DNA from: Pleurodeles waltl
Taxonomy: Eukaryota > Chordata > Amphibia > Caudata > Salamandridae
Direction: 5' to 3'
NCBI RefSeq assembly: GCF_031143425.1
Contig: NC_090447.1
Location: 132,079,106 to 132,143,105, forward strand
Length of the DNA: 64,000 nt
This document shows, piece by piece, positions 52,880 through 63,954 of the stretch. The translations under genes and the position numbers were made by a program. The notes under the pieces were generated by a model. That model saw only the letters and a list, made by a program, of their open reading frames with translations. It was not told the DNA's origin and did not search any database. Each line of letters opens with the position of its first letter. Position 1 is the first letter of the stretch.

Positions 52880-53923
52880 AACCTACAGTGATGAGTCTTC
52901 CCCAAGGTTGGGGAGGGTGGAAAATTAAACTTTCATTAGTATCTGTTTCTCCATCTATGACAAGAAATGTCCAAAATTCTGAGCAATATTACTCAAATTC
53001 AACACAAACAGATGGAATTGTTTACTACGAACAACCACTGGATACATCTGCCAGTTCTCCTTCTCCAACACTGGCTCCAGTGTTTGCAGAAACTGCTTCT
53101 AAATATTTTGCAGACTCTTTTTCAAACTCTTCAGGATCTTCAACTACACCTGTATCAAGAGCACATAAGCCATTCACTTGGCTGATACATGGTCATTATA
53201 TTTTGGAAGGCTCTGCTGTTGAACTGGTGGATTAGGTTTTGAAGCATCACCCATCCTCTCATAAGGTCTGCAGAGACTGGTTCCTAGTGAACATCTCAGC
53301 TACACCAATTCCTGATGGGATTGTTTGGGATAAGGTATCATTTGATATATTCGGACCAATGGAAATGATTCAAATTCCCTATATATTCCAAGTCTCAATG
53401 AATGATATAGTAACATCTGGGGTGGTTTCTAATGATTGGGATGTGAAACAGTTAACTCCCTACTTTCTGAGATTGAATTTTATACTGTGTTTGAAAGTGA
53501 AGATGTTTATCGAACAACAGCAAATTCTGGGGAAATAATCTGTTACCGTCATTTTGGACACACTTTTATACATAAAACCAGCACCCCAAGAAATGTCTAC
53601 AATTACACACATGGGAACAATGTCCAACTTTACCAGTGGGGAGCTCTAAAACATAAAAACGTTTGCATATTTTTCTGGGCATGATATCACAAATGTTGAT
53701 CCTTACTATTTTAAGTTGCCTCCTGTGAAATTTCTGAATGTCCTATTAACAGATACAAATTCATCTATTCTGATTCCTTTGTTTGCCAGTTGGCTATTGA
53801 AGACTATGAATATTGGTGGAAGTCAATTGACTTAAGGAGTGTGTGGTGGACTATAGATTGGCAAATACAGGGATGGAAAGCTTTGTTTAGAGCCTTCTTT
53901 ATTCTGTTGTAAATCATGGGCAA
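52880..53923 (+). pseudogene. foamy-like provirus, region after pol (env position), left part
   Basis: Three frames in succession give a protein-like sequence. The first part is Ser/Thr/Pro-rich (QYYSNSTQTDGIVYYEQ). It is followed after a TAG at 53,233 by hydrophobic and aromatic stretches to about 53,920. Position after pol argues for env or an accessory gene, but I do not recognise the motifs. The frame reads smoothly into 56,698 if the intervening insertion and one 9-base repeat are removed. Confidence 0.5.
53915..53923. repeat. 9-bp direct repeat CATGGGCAA flanking the composite insertion
   Basis: CATGGGCAA occurs here and at 56,689-56,697. Joining across with one copy keeps the surrounding open frame. 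An 8- or 9-bp target duplication would suit an hAT-type or similar DNA element. Confidence 0.65.
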
Positions 53924-54300
53924 GATGTATCAAAGGATTTCGCATTCGCAAACGGTGCAAATCGGTAAACTCCACTGTTTGCAAATGCAAAATCGCCTTT
54001 CAGGATGTATGAAAGGCAGTGCAGTACAATTTTAGGGAATCACAATTTTTAGCGATTCCCTAAAATTGTGACTGTGAATAGGGAATCGCATATTGCGATT
54101 CCCTAAATAGGAAATCCCTATTTGCGGTTTCCAAAGCACATGTATCGTGCATTTCCTAAATACAAATTTGGCATTTAGGAAATGCAATTACCACAAATTT
54201 AAGTTTGGTGGTAAGCATGTGCAATTTAAAAAAATGCATTTTTAAAAATGACATGTAGCGCACACATGCCCCCTGAGCATGAGTGCACTTTACATGTCCA
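53924..54300. repeat. AT-rich palindromic MITE-like sequence
   Basis: It holds GGGAATCAC...GCGATTCCC, TTAGGGAATC...GATTCCCTAA and TAGGAAATCC-type pairs in close order (54,030-54,150), then TTTAAAAAAATGCATTTTTAAA. The start reads GATGTATCAAAGGATTTCGC. It is a small non-autonomous element, probably truncated at its right side by the Harbinger copy. Confidence 0.5.
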
Positions 54301-54893
54301 CAAATATTTTTTTGGGGTGCATCCAAGGGGGCGTTAGGCCTCCAGCACCCTGGGGTTTGCAGGGTGTCAGGGTTTGACTGGCACCCCTTCCTCGTTGGGA
54401 GGCCATCCCCAGCTTGGCTTCCGCAATCTTCTGTGCCCAGCGTCTCAGGTCCTCCCACCATTTCCAACAGTGGGTGCTCCACCTGCCGTAGACCCCCAGG
54501 GTCCGCAAGTCCTTGCCGATGGCACGCCAAATACCCTTCTTTTAATGGGCGCTGACCTGCAGAGAAATACACACAGGGAAAGGTATTAGTCAGACTGTCC
54601 TGCCTGTTACACTCATGGCCCACCATAGCCCTTCCCATCCCCATTAGCACAGACATGGCCCAGCCTACATGCTGCAAGCTGCCCAGGGCCCATCCATCAA
54701 CCTCCACCCACACAAGGCCTTCACACACAGCACTCCATGCAATCATGCCCCATGCGTCGTGCCCGCAGTGTACTCACCTGTTGGTCTGGAGGCCCATACA
54801 GCAGTTGGTACTGGGGTAGGACCCCATCCACAAATCGCTCCAACTTCGCCAAGGTGAAGGCAGAGGCCCTTTCCACAGTCAGACGTGCCATGG
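54300..54893 (-). pseudogene. second Myb/SANT-like protein, exons 1-2 (deleted Harbinger copy)
   Basis: Exon 1 begins at MARLTVERASAF near 54,891, continues with LAKLERFVDGVLPQYQLLYG, and ends at a good donor (AACAG|GTGAGT, about 54,777). Exon 2 begins after TTCTCTGCAG near 54,558 and encodes IWRAIGKDLRTLGVYG and WWEDLRRWAQKIAEAKLG, with a TAA four codons in. It preserves the exon 1 segment that is missing from the 8.8-kb copy and so shows the family form. Confidence 0.75.
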
Positions 54894-56660
54894 TAGGTTC
54901 CAGACACAGGTTACAGCAGCACATGTAGTGTAGGTCCTTTCCTGTTGAAGGTCAGGTAGCAAGTGAGTGAACAGATAGAAAATGGCGGTCACGTCTGTGG
55001 CGGTGCGTACCGTCACCGCCGGCGTAGATCACTATTGGCCACTGTACCCCATAGGGCCCAATGATAACCAATGCAGATTTGCATGGCGGTTCCCGACCGT
55101 GTACCCACTGCCACTGACCCCAGGTCCCTGATTGCCATGGGTTTGTGGGGTGCCCTGGGGTCCCTGTAGTGGTGGACACATTGCAGATTGACGTGTCCTG
55201 GGGACAGAGGTACGGGCCTGCTGGGTGGGTGCTGTGGTGGTGTTTCCTGAGGGGGAGGATCTGTGGTGGTTTGAGACTTTGCCTGGGTAACTGACTGTCC
55301 TGAGGTCCCTGAAGGGCCAGGTTGGTCATCCAGATCCAGGCGACCAGAGTTGCTGTCATCATTGTGGGTCTCTACTGTGGGGGGACTGGATGTTGGTGGC
55401 ACCTCTTCCCTGTTGACATTGGCTGGGATACCTGTGGAGGTGTAAATGCAGTGTTATTGTTTCTGTGTGTGACATATTGTGCATGGGACGGTTGCCCTCT
55501 GTTGTTGTTATTGCCCTGGCAGCTTTGCCTTGTGTGTGTGTTATTATTTGGTGGGCTAGCTGATTGCCTCTAGTGTGCATGCTGTAGTGATAGGTGTCCA
55601 TGCAGGTCTGTGAGTGGTGTCCATGCATAGGTATGGCATGCAGGGCTTGGCATTGCGATGAGTGTGATGTGATGGTGGGGTGTGTGGGAGGAGGTGAAGT
55701 GATTAGAGTGAGGGTGAGGGTGGGGGTATGTGATGGCATGAAGGTCGGGGGTGATAGTAATAGAGATTTGACTTACCAGAGTCCAGTCCTCCTCCTACTC
55801 CTGCCAGGTCCTCAGGATGCAGTATTGCCAAGACTTGCTCCTCCCATGTTGTTAGTTGTAGGGGAGGATGTGGAGGTCCACCGCCAGTCCTCTGTTCTGC
55901 GGGTTGGTTTCTTACTGCAATGGAACGCACCTTCCCCCGTAGGTCGTTCCACCTCTTCCTGATGTCATCCCTTGTTCGGGGGTGCTGTTCCACGGCATTG
56001 ACCCTGTCAACAATTCTCCGCCATAGCTCCATCTTCCTAGCAATGGATATCAGCTGCACCAAATAGCTGTGGCTCTATCCGGATGATTTCCTCCACCATA
56101 ACCCTTAGCTCCTCCTCAGAGAATCTGGGGTGTCATTGTGGTGCCATGAGTGTCGTGTTAGTGGTGGGTGAGAGAGTGTAGGGTGATGTGTTGGGGTGTG
56201 TGATGTAAGGTGGGTGGGGAGTGTATAGGTGATTTTGGTATGTGGCTCTAGTTGTGTGAGTTGTCTTGCTGTCTCTCTCTGCTGGAAATTATTTGTCTTC
56301 ATAAAGGGTTGTGGGTAATGTTTGTGTGTGTTTTATAGTGGTGTGGGTTTGTGGGTGTAGTGTGTGTATGTGTGTCAGGTGTGTGTATTTTGAATTGTCC
56401 AATGTGGTGTGGTTTTGTAAGTGTGTGTGTATTTTGAGAACAGCGGTGTGTACCACCAATGGTTTACCGCGGTTGAAAGACTGCTGCGGTGATTCGTGGG
56501 TCGTGATACTGTGGGTGGTATCTATTGGCAATGGTTTACCAGCGTTGAATGTCCGCCGTGGTGATTCGTGGGTCATAATGTTGTGGGCGTTGTTCGGTTT
56601 GTGTAACGGTGTGGGTTTTGGTACCGCCAGTTTATCACTGACCTTTGGTGTGACAGAATT
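54310..56660 (-). mobile_element. deleted Harbinger copy lacking the transposase
   Basis: The segment matches the 8.8-kb Harbinger in two blocks. 54,390-55,095 corresponds to about 32,940-33,590 (second Myb gene and its flank), and 55,096-56,650 corresponds to about 35,920-37,400 (NAIF1-like gene and its flank). The joint near 55,090-55,100 removes the equivalent of about 2.3 kb, which is all of the main transposase exons. Neither terminal inverted repeat is present, so both ends are truncated. Confidence 0.8.
55090..56146 (-). pseudogene. NAIF1-like Myb/SANT protein (deleted Harbinger copy)
   Basis: Exon 1 starts at ATG 56,146 and meets TGA at codon 5. A frameshift near 56,060 follows, then the Myb/SANT helices (ARKMELWRRIVDRVN, RDDIRKRWNDLRG) and TTWEEQVLAIL to a donor near 55,777. 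Exon 2 begins after ACACCTCCACAG (about 55,433) and runs in frame through LDLDDQPGPSGTSGQS. It has no stop where the 8.8-kb copy has one, and it is cut off by the internal deletion joint. Confidence 0.8.
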
Positions 56661-56697
56661 GTGTGTGTGATATTGTTGCTACTTATAACATGGGCAA

Positions 56698-57490
56698 ATT
56701 AGGAAAACAATAGTTGAAATCTTCAACATTAACAGCCTTTAAAGAACACCTTAGTCTCCTGTCAGAAAACACAGACTTACAAGATTTCTTGTTAGGTCCT
56801 AGAAAACCATGCATAAAGTGCTTCTTATATGCAATATATAACAAAATATGTAAACTTTCACAAAAATAAACTGCCGCCTGGTTAAGGCAAATAAATCAGG
56901 AAAACCTACAGAAAGCTGTAACCATTGCAGGTAATGGTATGAACACTTTATCCAGCGACATTTACACCCTAAATAACATCATACGAATGAGATGTAATTT
57001 TTACAACATGGACAGAGTCAGCTTAGGTCCATGATGCAGTTACGTTGGAAATTACAAGTTCTGAAAAGTGGATGCATGCCCTGGCAACACGTCAGCACCA
57101 GGGAATTGTTTGACACATTTAATTTGAAGCGACAGCAGCAAATAATGGCTTAGAAAGAAGCAACATACATTTTGTTGAACATCAAAAACTTAGAAAAGTT
57201 GCCTTTTACTGTGGCAGAAATACCATCTGCAGTTTGGTTAATAGTTAATACACAGAGTTATTAATCTGCCCATCTCAAAACTTCCATTCACCTCATGTTT
57301 GAAACACATTACTTTTGACAGATTTGAAAAGCTAGGAGATAGTTATATCGCAGAGGTTTGGGAGCTACTCTTCACATACAAAAGTTTTAATAACATGAAG
57401 GAAGTCTTTCTTAGCAGAAGTATATGTGAGACTTCTGTAAATTGTTTGTAAACAGCTTTCCTTGCACAGAGCATGTAATGTTTCAGCTGC
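56698..57490 (+). pseudogene. foamy-like provirus, env position, right part
   Basis: The frame interrupted at 53,923 continues here. Readable pieces include LQDFLLGP, AAWLRQINQENLQKAVTIAG and GMNTLSSDIYTLNNI (an amphipathic helix of the sort found in retroviral transmembrane subunits), RELFDTFNLKRQQQ and LPFTVAEIPSAVW. Many stops are present. Assignment to env rests on position and the helical pattern only. Confidence 0.45.
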
Positions 57491-57496
57491 GAATTT

Positions 57497-58000
57497 AGGG
57501 CCTGATTTAAGAAAAGTGGTGCTGCATCCGATATAGTGCCACTTTTCTTGTGCCCTTTAGCTGCCCCTAATGCCACTATGTTTGCGATAATTAACATATG
57601 GCACACCATGGCGGTAGTTAGGGATGTAGCATCAAAATGTTTGACGCTAGTTTGGCGCTTTGCAGGATTAGCGCCAAAACTTTTGACTCTAATTCTGCAA
57701 AGCACATTGAGACTCACTAAAAACAATGGTTTGCCTCCTTTCAACGTCTGCTCTGTAAAGGCTTTAAATATGCTGTTAGAAATGGCGCAAATAAATCTTT
57801 TTGATTTCTTAGCCATTTTTGCAGGCCCCCTAACGGTGCAGGCATAATGTGGCACAAGGGGTTAAGGTGTGGCGTAATGCATGCATTGTGCCACTTTTTA
57901 AGCATGGCATGTTGTTTTTGCCATAATATTGCCACATTAGTGTAAAAACAATTAAGCTAATGTAGCGATATAGGGTGCTAGCCCCCTTAAATTGGGGCCT
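57497..58000. mobile_element. 504-bp inverted-repeat element (MITE)
   Basis: The left end AGGGCCTGATTTAAG and the right end AGGCCCCAATTTAAG (read inward) form imperfect terminal inverted repeats. The interior is rich in GCGCCA/TGGCGC pairs (for example about 57,650-57,675) and CACTTTT/AAAAGTG pairs. The long frames on both strands arise from this symmetry. The ends resemble the MITE at 7,942. Confidence 0.65.
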
Positions 58001-59569
58001 CAGCCTGTAATCGGAAGGGGGTCCCTTTGATTCGTCCAGTGTTCCAGGTGCTCTCGAATCGGAGTTATGTGATGCTGAATGAAATCTGCTGTTGTGGTAT
58101 GCAAGCCAGTATTGCCTATTTGGTTTTGGTATCCCAAATTGTTACATGTATTGGAAATGTGCTTTTTCCCCCACACGAGAGAGGAAAGTAGCAGAAATTT
58201 GGCCTCATATTGATACTTTAAATGTAAATTTTGACAAGCTGAGGAGACTAAAAGCTCTTTTCTTTTCGAAAACACATAGCACTTACATCGGCCCATGAGA
58301 CCTATGCTCTCCAAGTGGCGAGGTCATCCGCAGAGATACAGTCCCTTTTAAATACAAACTTTCCAAGACATTTTGGTGTACTCATAGGTCGCACTGCTGG
58401 GATTTAACACTTCTTTAAGGCTTTTGGCTCTGGTTTTGTCAGCACATTCTCCTCCATATTTGCATAATATCTTCAGCCATGCACTCTATTTTTTCAAGTG
58501 TCTGATGCTACTTTTCATTCGCAATGGCTGCCCCATTTCAACAAGGAGGACCGATGGAGCTTCCAGCAGCCCAATTGTGTTGTGACAGCATGATGCAGTA
58601 TTGTGTAGCACCAGTCCTGGAAGAACTAGAGTCCAACTGGTCTTTTTCATTGTACTCTTCTACATGCCATTCCACAGTACACCTCACTGCTCCAGTCTAC
58701 AATACTTGACTTCTGTATGTGAGACACCATGCCACCACACTATATAACACTTTACTATACAGTACAATATGTTACTACACTCTACTCCACTTGATTCCAA
58801 TCTACAATACTCTCCTCCACTGTACTATATGACACTCCATATAACAACTCTCCATTTGTGACACTGGACTCTAGAATTTGAAACACATTTTCATAGTAAA
58901 AAAAAAAAAAACATTGCAATTCAATTAAAAAAACAAAGGTTAAAGCTTAGCTATTGTTAGTTTTGCTATACAAACCAGGTTCAAACTACACAACTCTAAA
59001 AATTCTAAAGTTAAAATTATAACTTTCATTTACAATTTATCCACCACCTTCAAATTATTATAAGTAATGGCCCTTGTTACACAGTCTTTTCAGCTTGCTA
59101 ACCAGACAAGATTAACTATAACTCTACGCTGCCCCCTCCCCGAGCCATTATTGCCCCCAGTGCCCTCATTTCTTTAAGATGGATGTCCTGGTGCCCATCC
59201 GTCAAGTGGGGCTGAGAAATAAAGGGGGTTGCAAAATGCAAAATCCCCATTCATTGTCCATAGACGTCTTTAGACAGAAGCTAGATCTTAGCAAGCAGAT
59301 TGTGATTTTTGTGATTTTATGTAAATCTGCTCAGTAGTTTTTGAGAGATGAAGTGTCAAAAACAGATTTCTAGATGGTTGGGTCCACAAGGGTTTCTCGA
59401 GCACTAATTTAAAAATGGAGCATTCTGATTGGCCCAGTCATTGCTATTTCCCTTTGGGTTATGGTGCTCCTGCAGTAGTCAGATTCCAGCGGGAACTAGC
59501 ACTCTGATTGGCTGTTAGCATCATTAGAAAAATGTTGCTGCCAGCCATTACAGCACTCTGGGACTTAGG
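58001..59569. other. no recognisable gene; short simple repeats
   Basis: At 58,680-58,860 a degenerate ACTACACTCTACT-type repeat runs for about 180 bases. An A run stands at about 58,899-58,911. From 59,040 to 59,560 the sequence has the even composition of an old repeat but no match I can name. Confidence 0.45.
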
Positions 59570-60167
59570 CCCTCATTATGAACTTGGTGGCAATCACCGC
59601 CGACCGCCGTGCTGATGGTGAATAAAAGACCGCCAGTGGTGGTGACCTGCACACCTTTGTATAATGATACCAAAAAGACAAATCTCCAACAATCTTGCAA
59701 CCTCCACCCACCGCCAGGGCCAACGACGGTGGAAAGCCAGTACACCTTACCCCGCCACCGCCATGCAGACAAATCCAGCCCACCAAATGATGCACAAATC
59801 CGCTCGGCAGACAGTGAATGTCTAATGCCCATTGGCAGTATGGACAGACACGGACCGCCACGGCCAGCAATGGGACCCGCCAATAACAAATGCACACATT
59901 GGCAAGTTCGAAAAGCACACGCCTGACACACATCCACAACACTTTAAAACACACACATACACACCCCACAATCCTTTGCAATGCCAATAGCATGACAGAT
60001 ATTGACACCACAACAAGCATACACTGAAGTAACCATCACACAAGTCACACACACAAAAACACCACCAAAACTCACACTTTGCTCAACCACCATCACAAGC
60101 TACACACCCAACCACCCAACAGCACCCTCACCAATACACCTACAGCACACCACCCACAACACACACC

Positions 60168-61678
60168 ATGACAACCCCTAAGCACCCCTGCTTCACAGAC
60201 AGGGAGCTAAGGACCATGGTGGATGAAATACTCAGGGTCGAGCTACACCTATTCGGGGCACAGGTGCAGCAGACACCCTTGGGCAGGAAGATGGAGCTAT
60301 GGCAAAGGACAGTCAACAAGGTCAACGTAGAGGGAAACCATCCATGCACAAGGGATGACATCAGGAAGAGATGGCACGACCTGCGCGGGAAGGTTTGTTC
60401 CTTGGCATCCGGGAGCAACATCACCGTACACAAGACTGGTGGTGGTCCCCCACCTCCTCCCCCCGAATACACCAACTGGAAGGAGAAGGACCTGGCAATC
60501 CTGCACCGGGAGGGCCTCACTGGACTTACTGGAGGAGTGGACTTGGGTAACTCAACTACAATACCTTAACAGTCACCACACCTGTAATGCATGTATCACC
60601 CCATCCTTCCCACTACCATCAGGATCCCATCCCCTACCCAGTCCACAACACCCACACACTCACATCCAAGTCACCTGCATGCCCATGATCCCCCATACAA
60701 ATCACCATCCAGCCCCCTATGCACAGTCACCAACCCATGCATGTAATCCCAGTAGCACTACAACACCCACAATGCACCACCACCCCCCTTAATAAATGCA
60801 TTAAAATGTCCACGAAGGGCCCTTGCATGCTACTACATGGGAATTCAATCACCAATTACTGCTGACCAGTGCTGCAATTGACAGGAAAGTGCAGGACACC
60901 CACATCTCTATTCTCTCACACATAGGCACCACCATCCATGCCACCCGAACGGAGATGTCAAGGAGTGTCAGTCCTCAACGTGAAGATGAAGGCCCCACTC
61001 AGGAGAGTGCAGAGGGATGTCTGGACACAGAGGAAATCCCTGGCCCATCCCACAGATCTGGACAGTCAGCCTCCATAAGCCCCACCCAGGATGCCACTGA
61101 CACCCCTACAACTCAGCCAACACCATTCAGCTCTGGCCAAACGACCCGACACCAGTGTCACCAGGTCACGGACTGGCTGCCAACATGTACAGAGGCCTGA
61201 GTCTCCACCCACCACCAGGCAGGATGACGAAGGGCCAACTGCAAGTGGGACTCCCAGACCTATGCAGGGGACACAAGCACAGGGGGCTAGGGCCAGTAGG
61301 AGGGCATCAGTGGCCCAAAGGGGTGGGCCAAGGAGGGATGCTGCTGCCCATGAGGTGATTTCTGAGGTCTTGGGAGCATACCACCATTCCCAGGACAGGA
61401 TGGGGCAGATCCTGGCCACCTTGTAGCAGAATCAGAGGCTGGAGGTAGCATACCACAAGTAATCCATGGAGCAATGGAAACAGCTCAATGCCACCATAGC
61501 CTCCATTGCAGGGGTGCTGCAGCGCCAGACAAACATCCAGCCTGAGTCCTCCACCCAACTGCAGGCCCCTTACACTAGCCAGGACAGTGCCCTGCCATCT
61601 ACATCTGCAGAAGCAACTAGACTGGTGGCACTGCTAGAGGACTCACAGGACACCAGCACCCCAACCCCTGCAGCCTAG
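60168..61678 (+). pseudogene. NAIF1-like Myb/SANT protein (copy at 59.6 kb)
   Basis: Exon 1 (60,168 to about 60,546) starts MTTPKHPCFTDRELRTMVDE and contains GRKMELWQRTVNKVN, RDDIRKRWHDLRGK and a PPPPPP linker. It is open to a donor G|GTAACT that departs from the usual GTAAGT. A Ser/Thr-rich second part lies at 60,830-61,200 (IPGPSHRSGQSAS) and a coiled-coil end at 61,340-61,678 (VLGAYHHSQDRMGQILATL, then TAG). Breaks at 61,190 and 61,424 show decay. The N-terminal Myb domain frame is intact. Confidence 0.8.
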
Positions 61679-62158
61679 CTTCACCCTCGCAAACATGCCC
61701 TCAGACCCAGACATCCCACTGAAACACCAGCCAAGACCAAGCCCAGCGCCAGGAAGTAACTCTGCCTGAACTGTCTCCCTTGTGTGCCACTAAGCTACCT
61801 CGTTGACATGCCACTGCCATCTCACCATCTTCCAATGGCCCCATGGACTATACCCCTGTGCAACCAACAGGTGAGCATATGTACCTAAGTATGTTCTTCA
61901 CCATGTGCCCACTCCCTTCCACTGTTCCAACACTCATGGACGTTTTGATTTGGAATAAATACACCTGTGCACTCACAATATCTGTCCTTAATCAATATGA
62001 GCTATCAATTGTGAATGTGAATGCATTAGCCTGTTACTATCATAATATCGCTTTTATTGCAGGAGGGGGTCTAACAGACTTTAGTGTCTGCAGTGTGTCA
62101 CACTGTACATTCCTTTATGTTAACTGGCATCTGCCACTTCGGTGATGATTTGGCCTTA
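61679..62158. other. Harbinger convergent 3' region
   Basis: Transposase and NAIF1-like gene run tail to tail. An AATAAA at 61,953-61,958 could serve the plus-strand gene. No other feature is seen. Confidence 0.45.
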
Positions 62159-63369
62159 TCACTGGTAAAGGACACCACAGTACTTACTAAATGAGTCAGC
62201 CTGAAACAATGCAGTGAAGGTATCAGCATCATATGAAATGTACCTGAGAGTCACTGGAAGTATAGCCAGATTAGCTGGGTCCTGGAGGGTGTCTTCCCCC
62301 TCTTTTTCACCATCACTCTCATCCCTCCTCTGAGGTGGCAGGGCTGGTTGGACAGCATCCTCCTCTTCCAGAAGTGGGATAGCTTTCCTAACAGCAAAGT
62401 TGTGCAGCCTGCAGTCGGCCACCACTATCTTACACACCTTGTCAGGGGCAAGGCACAGGGATCCTCCATGGAAATGGATGCAATGAAATCTTGCTGTTAG
62501 GAGTCCTATGGTCCACTCAACCACCCTTCTAGTACGACCATGTGCCTCATTATAATTGATTCTGTATCTGTCCTGGGATTCCTCACAGGTGTCAGGAGCC
62601 ATTGCATTTTGGGGAAGACAGAATCCCTTGCAATAGTGGGCAAAAGAGGGTTGAAACACGCACAAGTTACTTGCATACAGCCTGGCTGTCAGCTATGGAA
62701 CTGATCCAGTGTCATACACACTCACCTATGAGCCAAGCTCTGTACCACTTTAATTGTCCCATCATGTGTGACACACTGCTGTTTCTCCAAACAAATGAAT
62801 CATGGACTGATCCTGGGAATCTTGCATTGACATGTGAAATGTACTGTTCAGCAGTACACATAAATTGGACATAAATGGAGTGATAGTTTTTATTATTCCG
62901 AAACACCTGTTCATTTACTCTTGGGGATATGAGGGCTATGTGGGTACCATCAATGGCACCTAGCACATGGGGGATATTTGTAAAGGCATATAATCCTGAT
63001 TTGATGGTGGTGAGATCAGCCCTTTGGGGTAACTGGACATAACTTTGCAAGTGTTGAACAAATGCATTCAGGAAATTGGACAGGATGTGGCTGAACATTT
63101 GGTTGAGATACCCCTGCTGCCATTTCCACTGTCACTTGAAATGAGCCTGTGGCCAAAAAATGGAGCACAGATAGTACCTGCACAGTTGTAGGTATGGCAT
63201 GTGATTCCTATTAGCTGGCTTCAGAGCAGGATCCATTTCTGCACAGAGGTCAAGGATTGTAGCTCGATTAAGTCGGTAAGTTATGATGATGTGACGTTCC
63301 TCCATGGTGGCCAGATCTACCAGGGGTCTGTAAACAGAAGGGGCTCTCCCTTGCCACATGGGTTTGTAC
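62159..63369 (-). pseudogene. HARBI1-like transposase, exons 2-3 (copy at 59.6 kb)
   Basis: Exon 2 (63,369-62,726) follows an acceptor CTCACCCATAG and encodes YRPLVDLATMEERHIIITYR, then after a frameshift MFSHILSNFLNAFVQHLQSY, the first catalytic D in GAIDGTH, and the second in GSVHDSF. The donor is ATAG|GTGAGT. Exon 3 (62,626-62,159) follows a TATTGCAAG acceptor, shifts frame near 62,540, and carries the E in RRVVEWTIGLLTARF. It ends about 100 residues later, longer than in the 8.8-kb copy. Exon 1 would lie beyond the window. The splice sites match the 8.8-kb copy in position. Confidence 0.8.
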
Positions 63370-63954
63370 CTATGGGTGAGGAAGGAACACGTCCTGAGTT
63401 TGGACATACACTTGCATCACATGGTGACACAATTCATGTTTTCAATGCAACACATATGTAATGCACACAAACACAAAGAATGAGGTCATCCTGTCAGGCT
63501 AATGTGTGGTGGGAATTATCTCAGTCATAATGGCATCATAATGTGGACACACTTCCCACCATGATTACATGTGGGGACCAATACTCATGTCAGTGCTCGA
63601 CGAAGGGGAGCAGGAATGGGGCCAGGAATGAGGCCCCCAGCCAGGCTATGGAGGCATGGTGGGTGCAAAATGGCAACCTCCTGCCATCCAGGTATTGTAG
63701 TGTGGAAGTGACTTCATTCCGCTGGCGTAACTCTTCATGGCGGTAGGCGGTGCTCACCGTCATGCACCTGATCATTTGATAATATGGTTGTCTATGGGGA
63801 ACCTGGGTCAATCATGATCCCCGTCGGCGGTGACGGTGCAGACCGCCGCGGTATCTACCGCCATTTTGACATGCCCTTGACACTTGACTCCTGCACTACG
63901 AGAAGGGAAGAACCCCACTGTGTGTGCTGCTGTGTCCTGACTCTGGTCCCTCAG
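63370..63954. other. Harbinger spacer with GGCGGT motifs
   Basis: It corresponds to 33,375-33,823 of the 8.8-kb element. A patch of GGCGG/CCGCC motifs lies at 63,735-63,865, just upstream of the Myb-like start, as in the other copies. It is probably a promoter or binding region. Confidence 0.5.

Larger units (their letters stand above)
53924..56688. mobile_element. 2.77-kb composite insertion
   Basis: The segment between the CATGGGCAA repeats contains an AT-rich palindromic region (53,924-54,300) and a deleted Harbinger copy (about 54,310-56,660). Its outer ends (GATGTATCAAAGG on the left, TGCTACTTATAA on the right) are not clear inverted repeats of each other. How the two parts came together is not resolved. 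Confidence 0.5.

Noticed and set aside
57343..57855. 170-codon minus-strand frame
   Set aside because: It crosses the border of a 504-bp inverted-repeat element and mirrors the plus-strand frame at 57,536-57,847.
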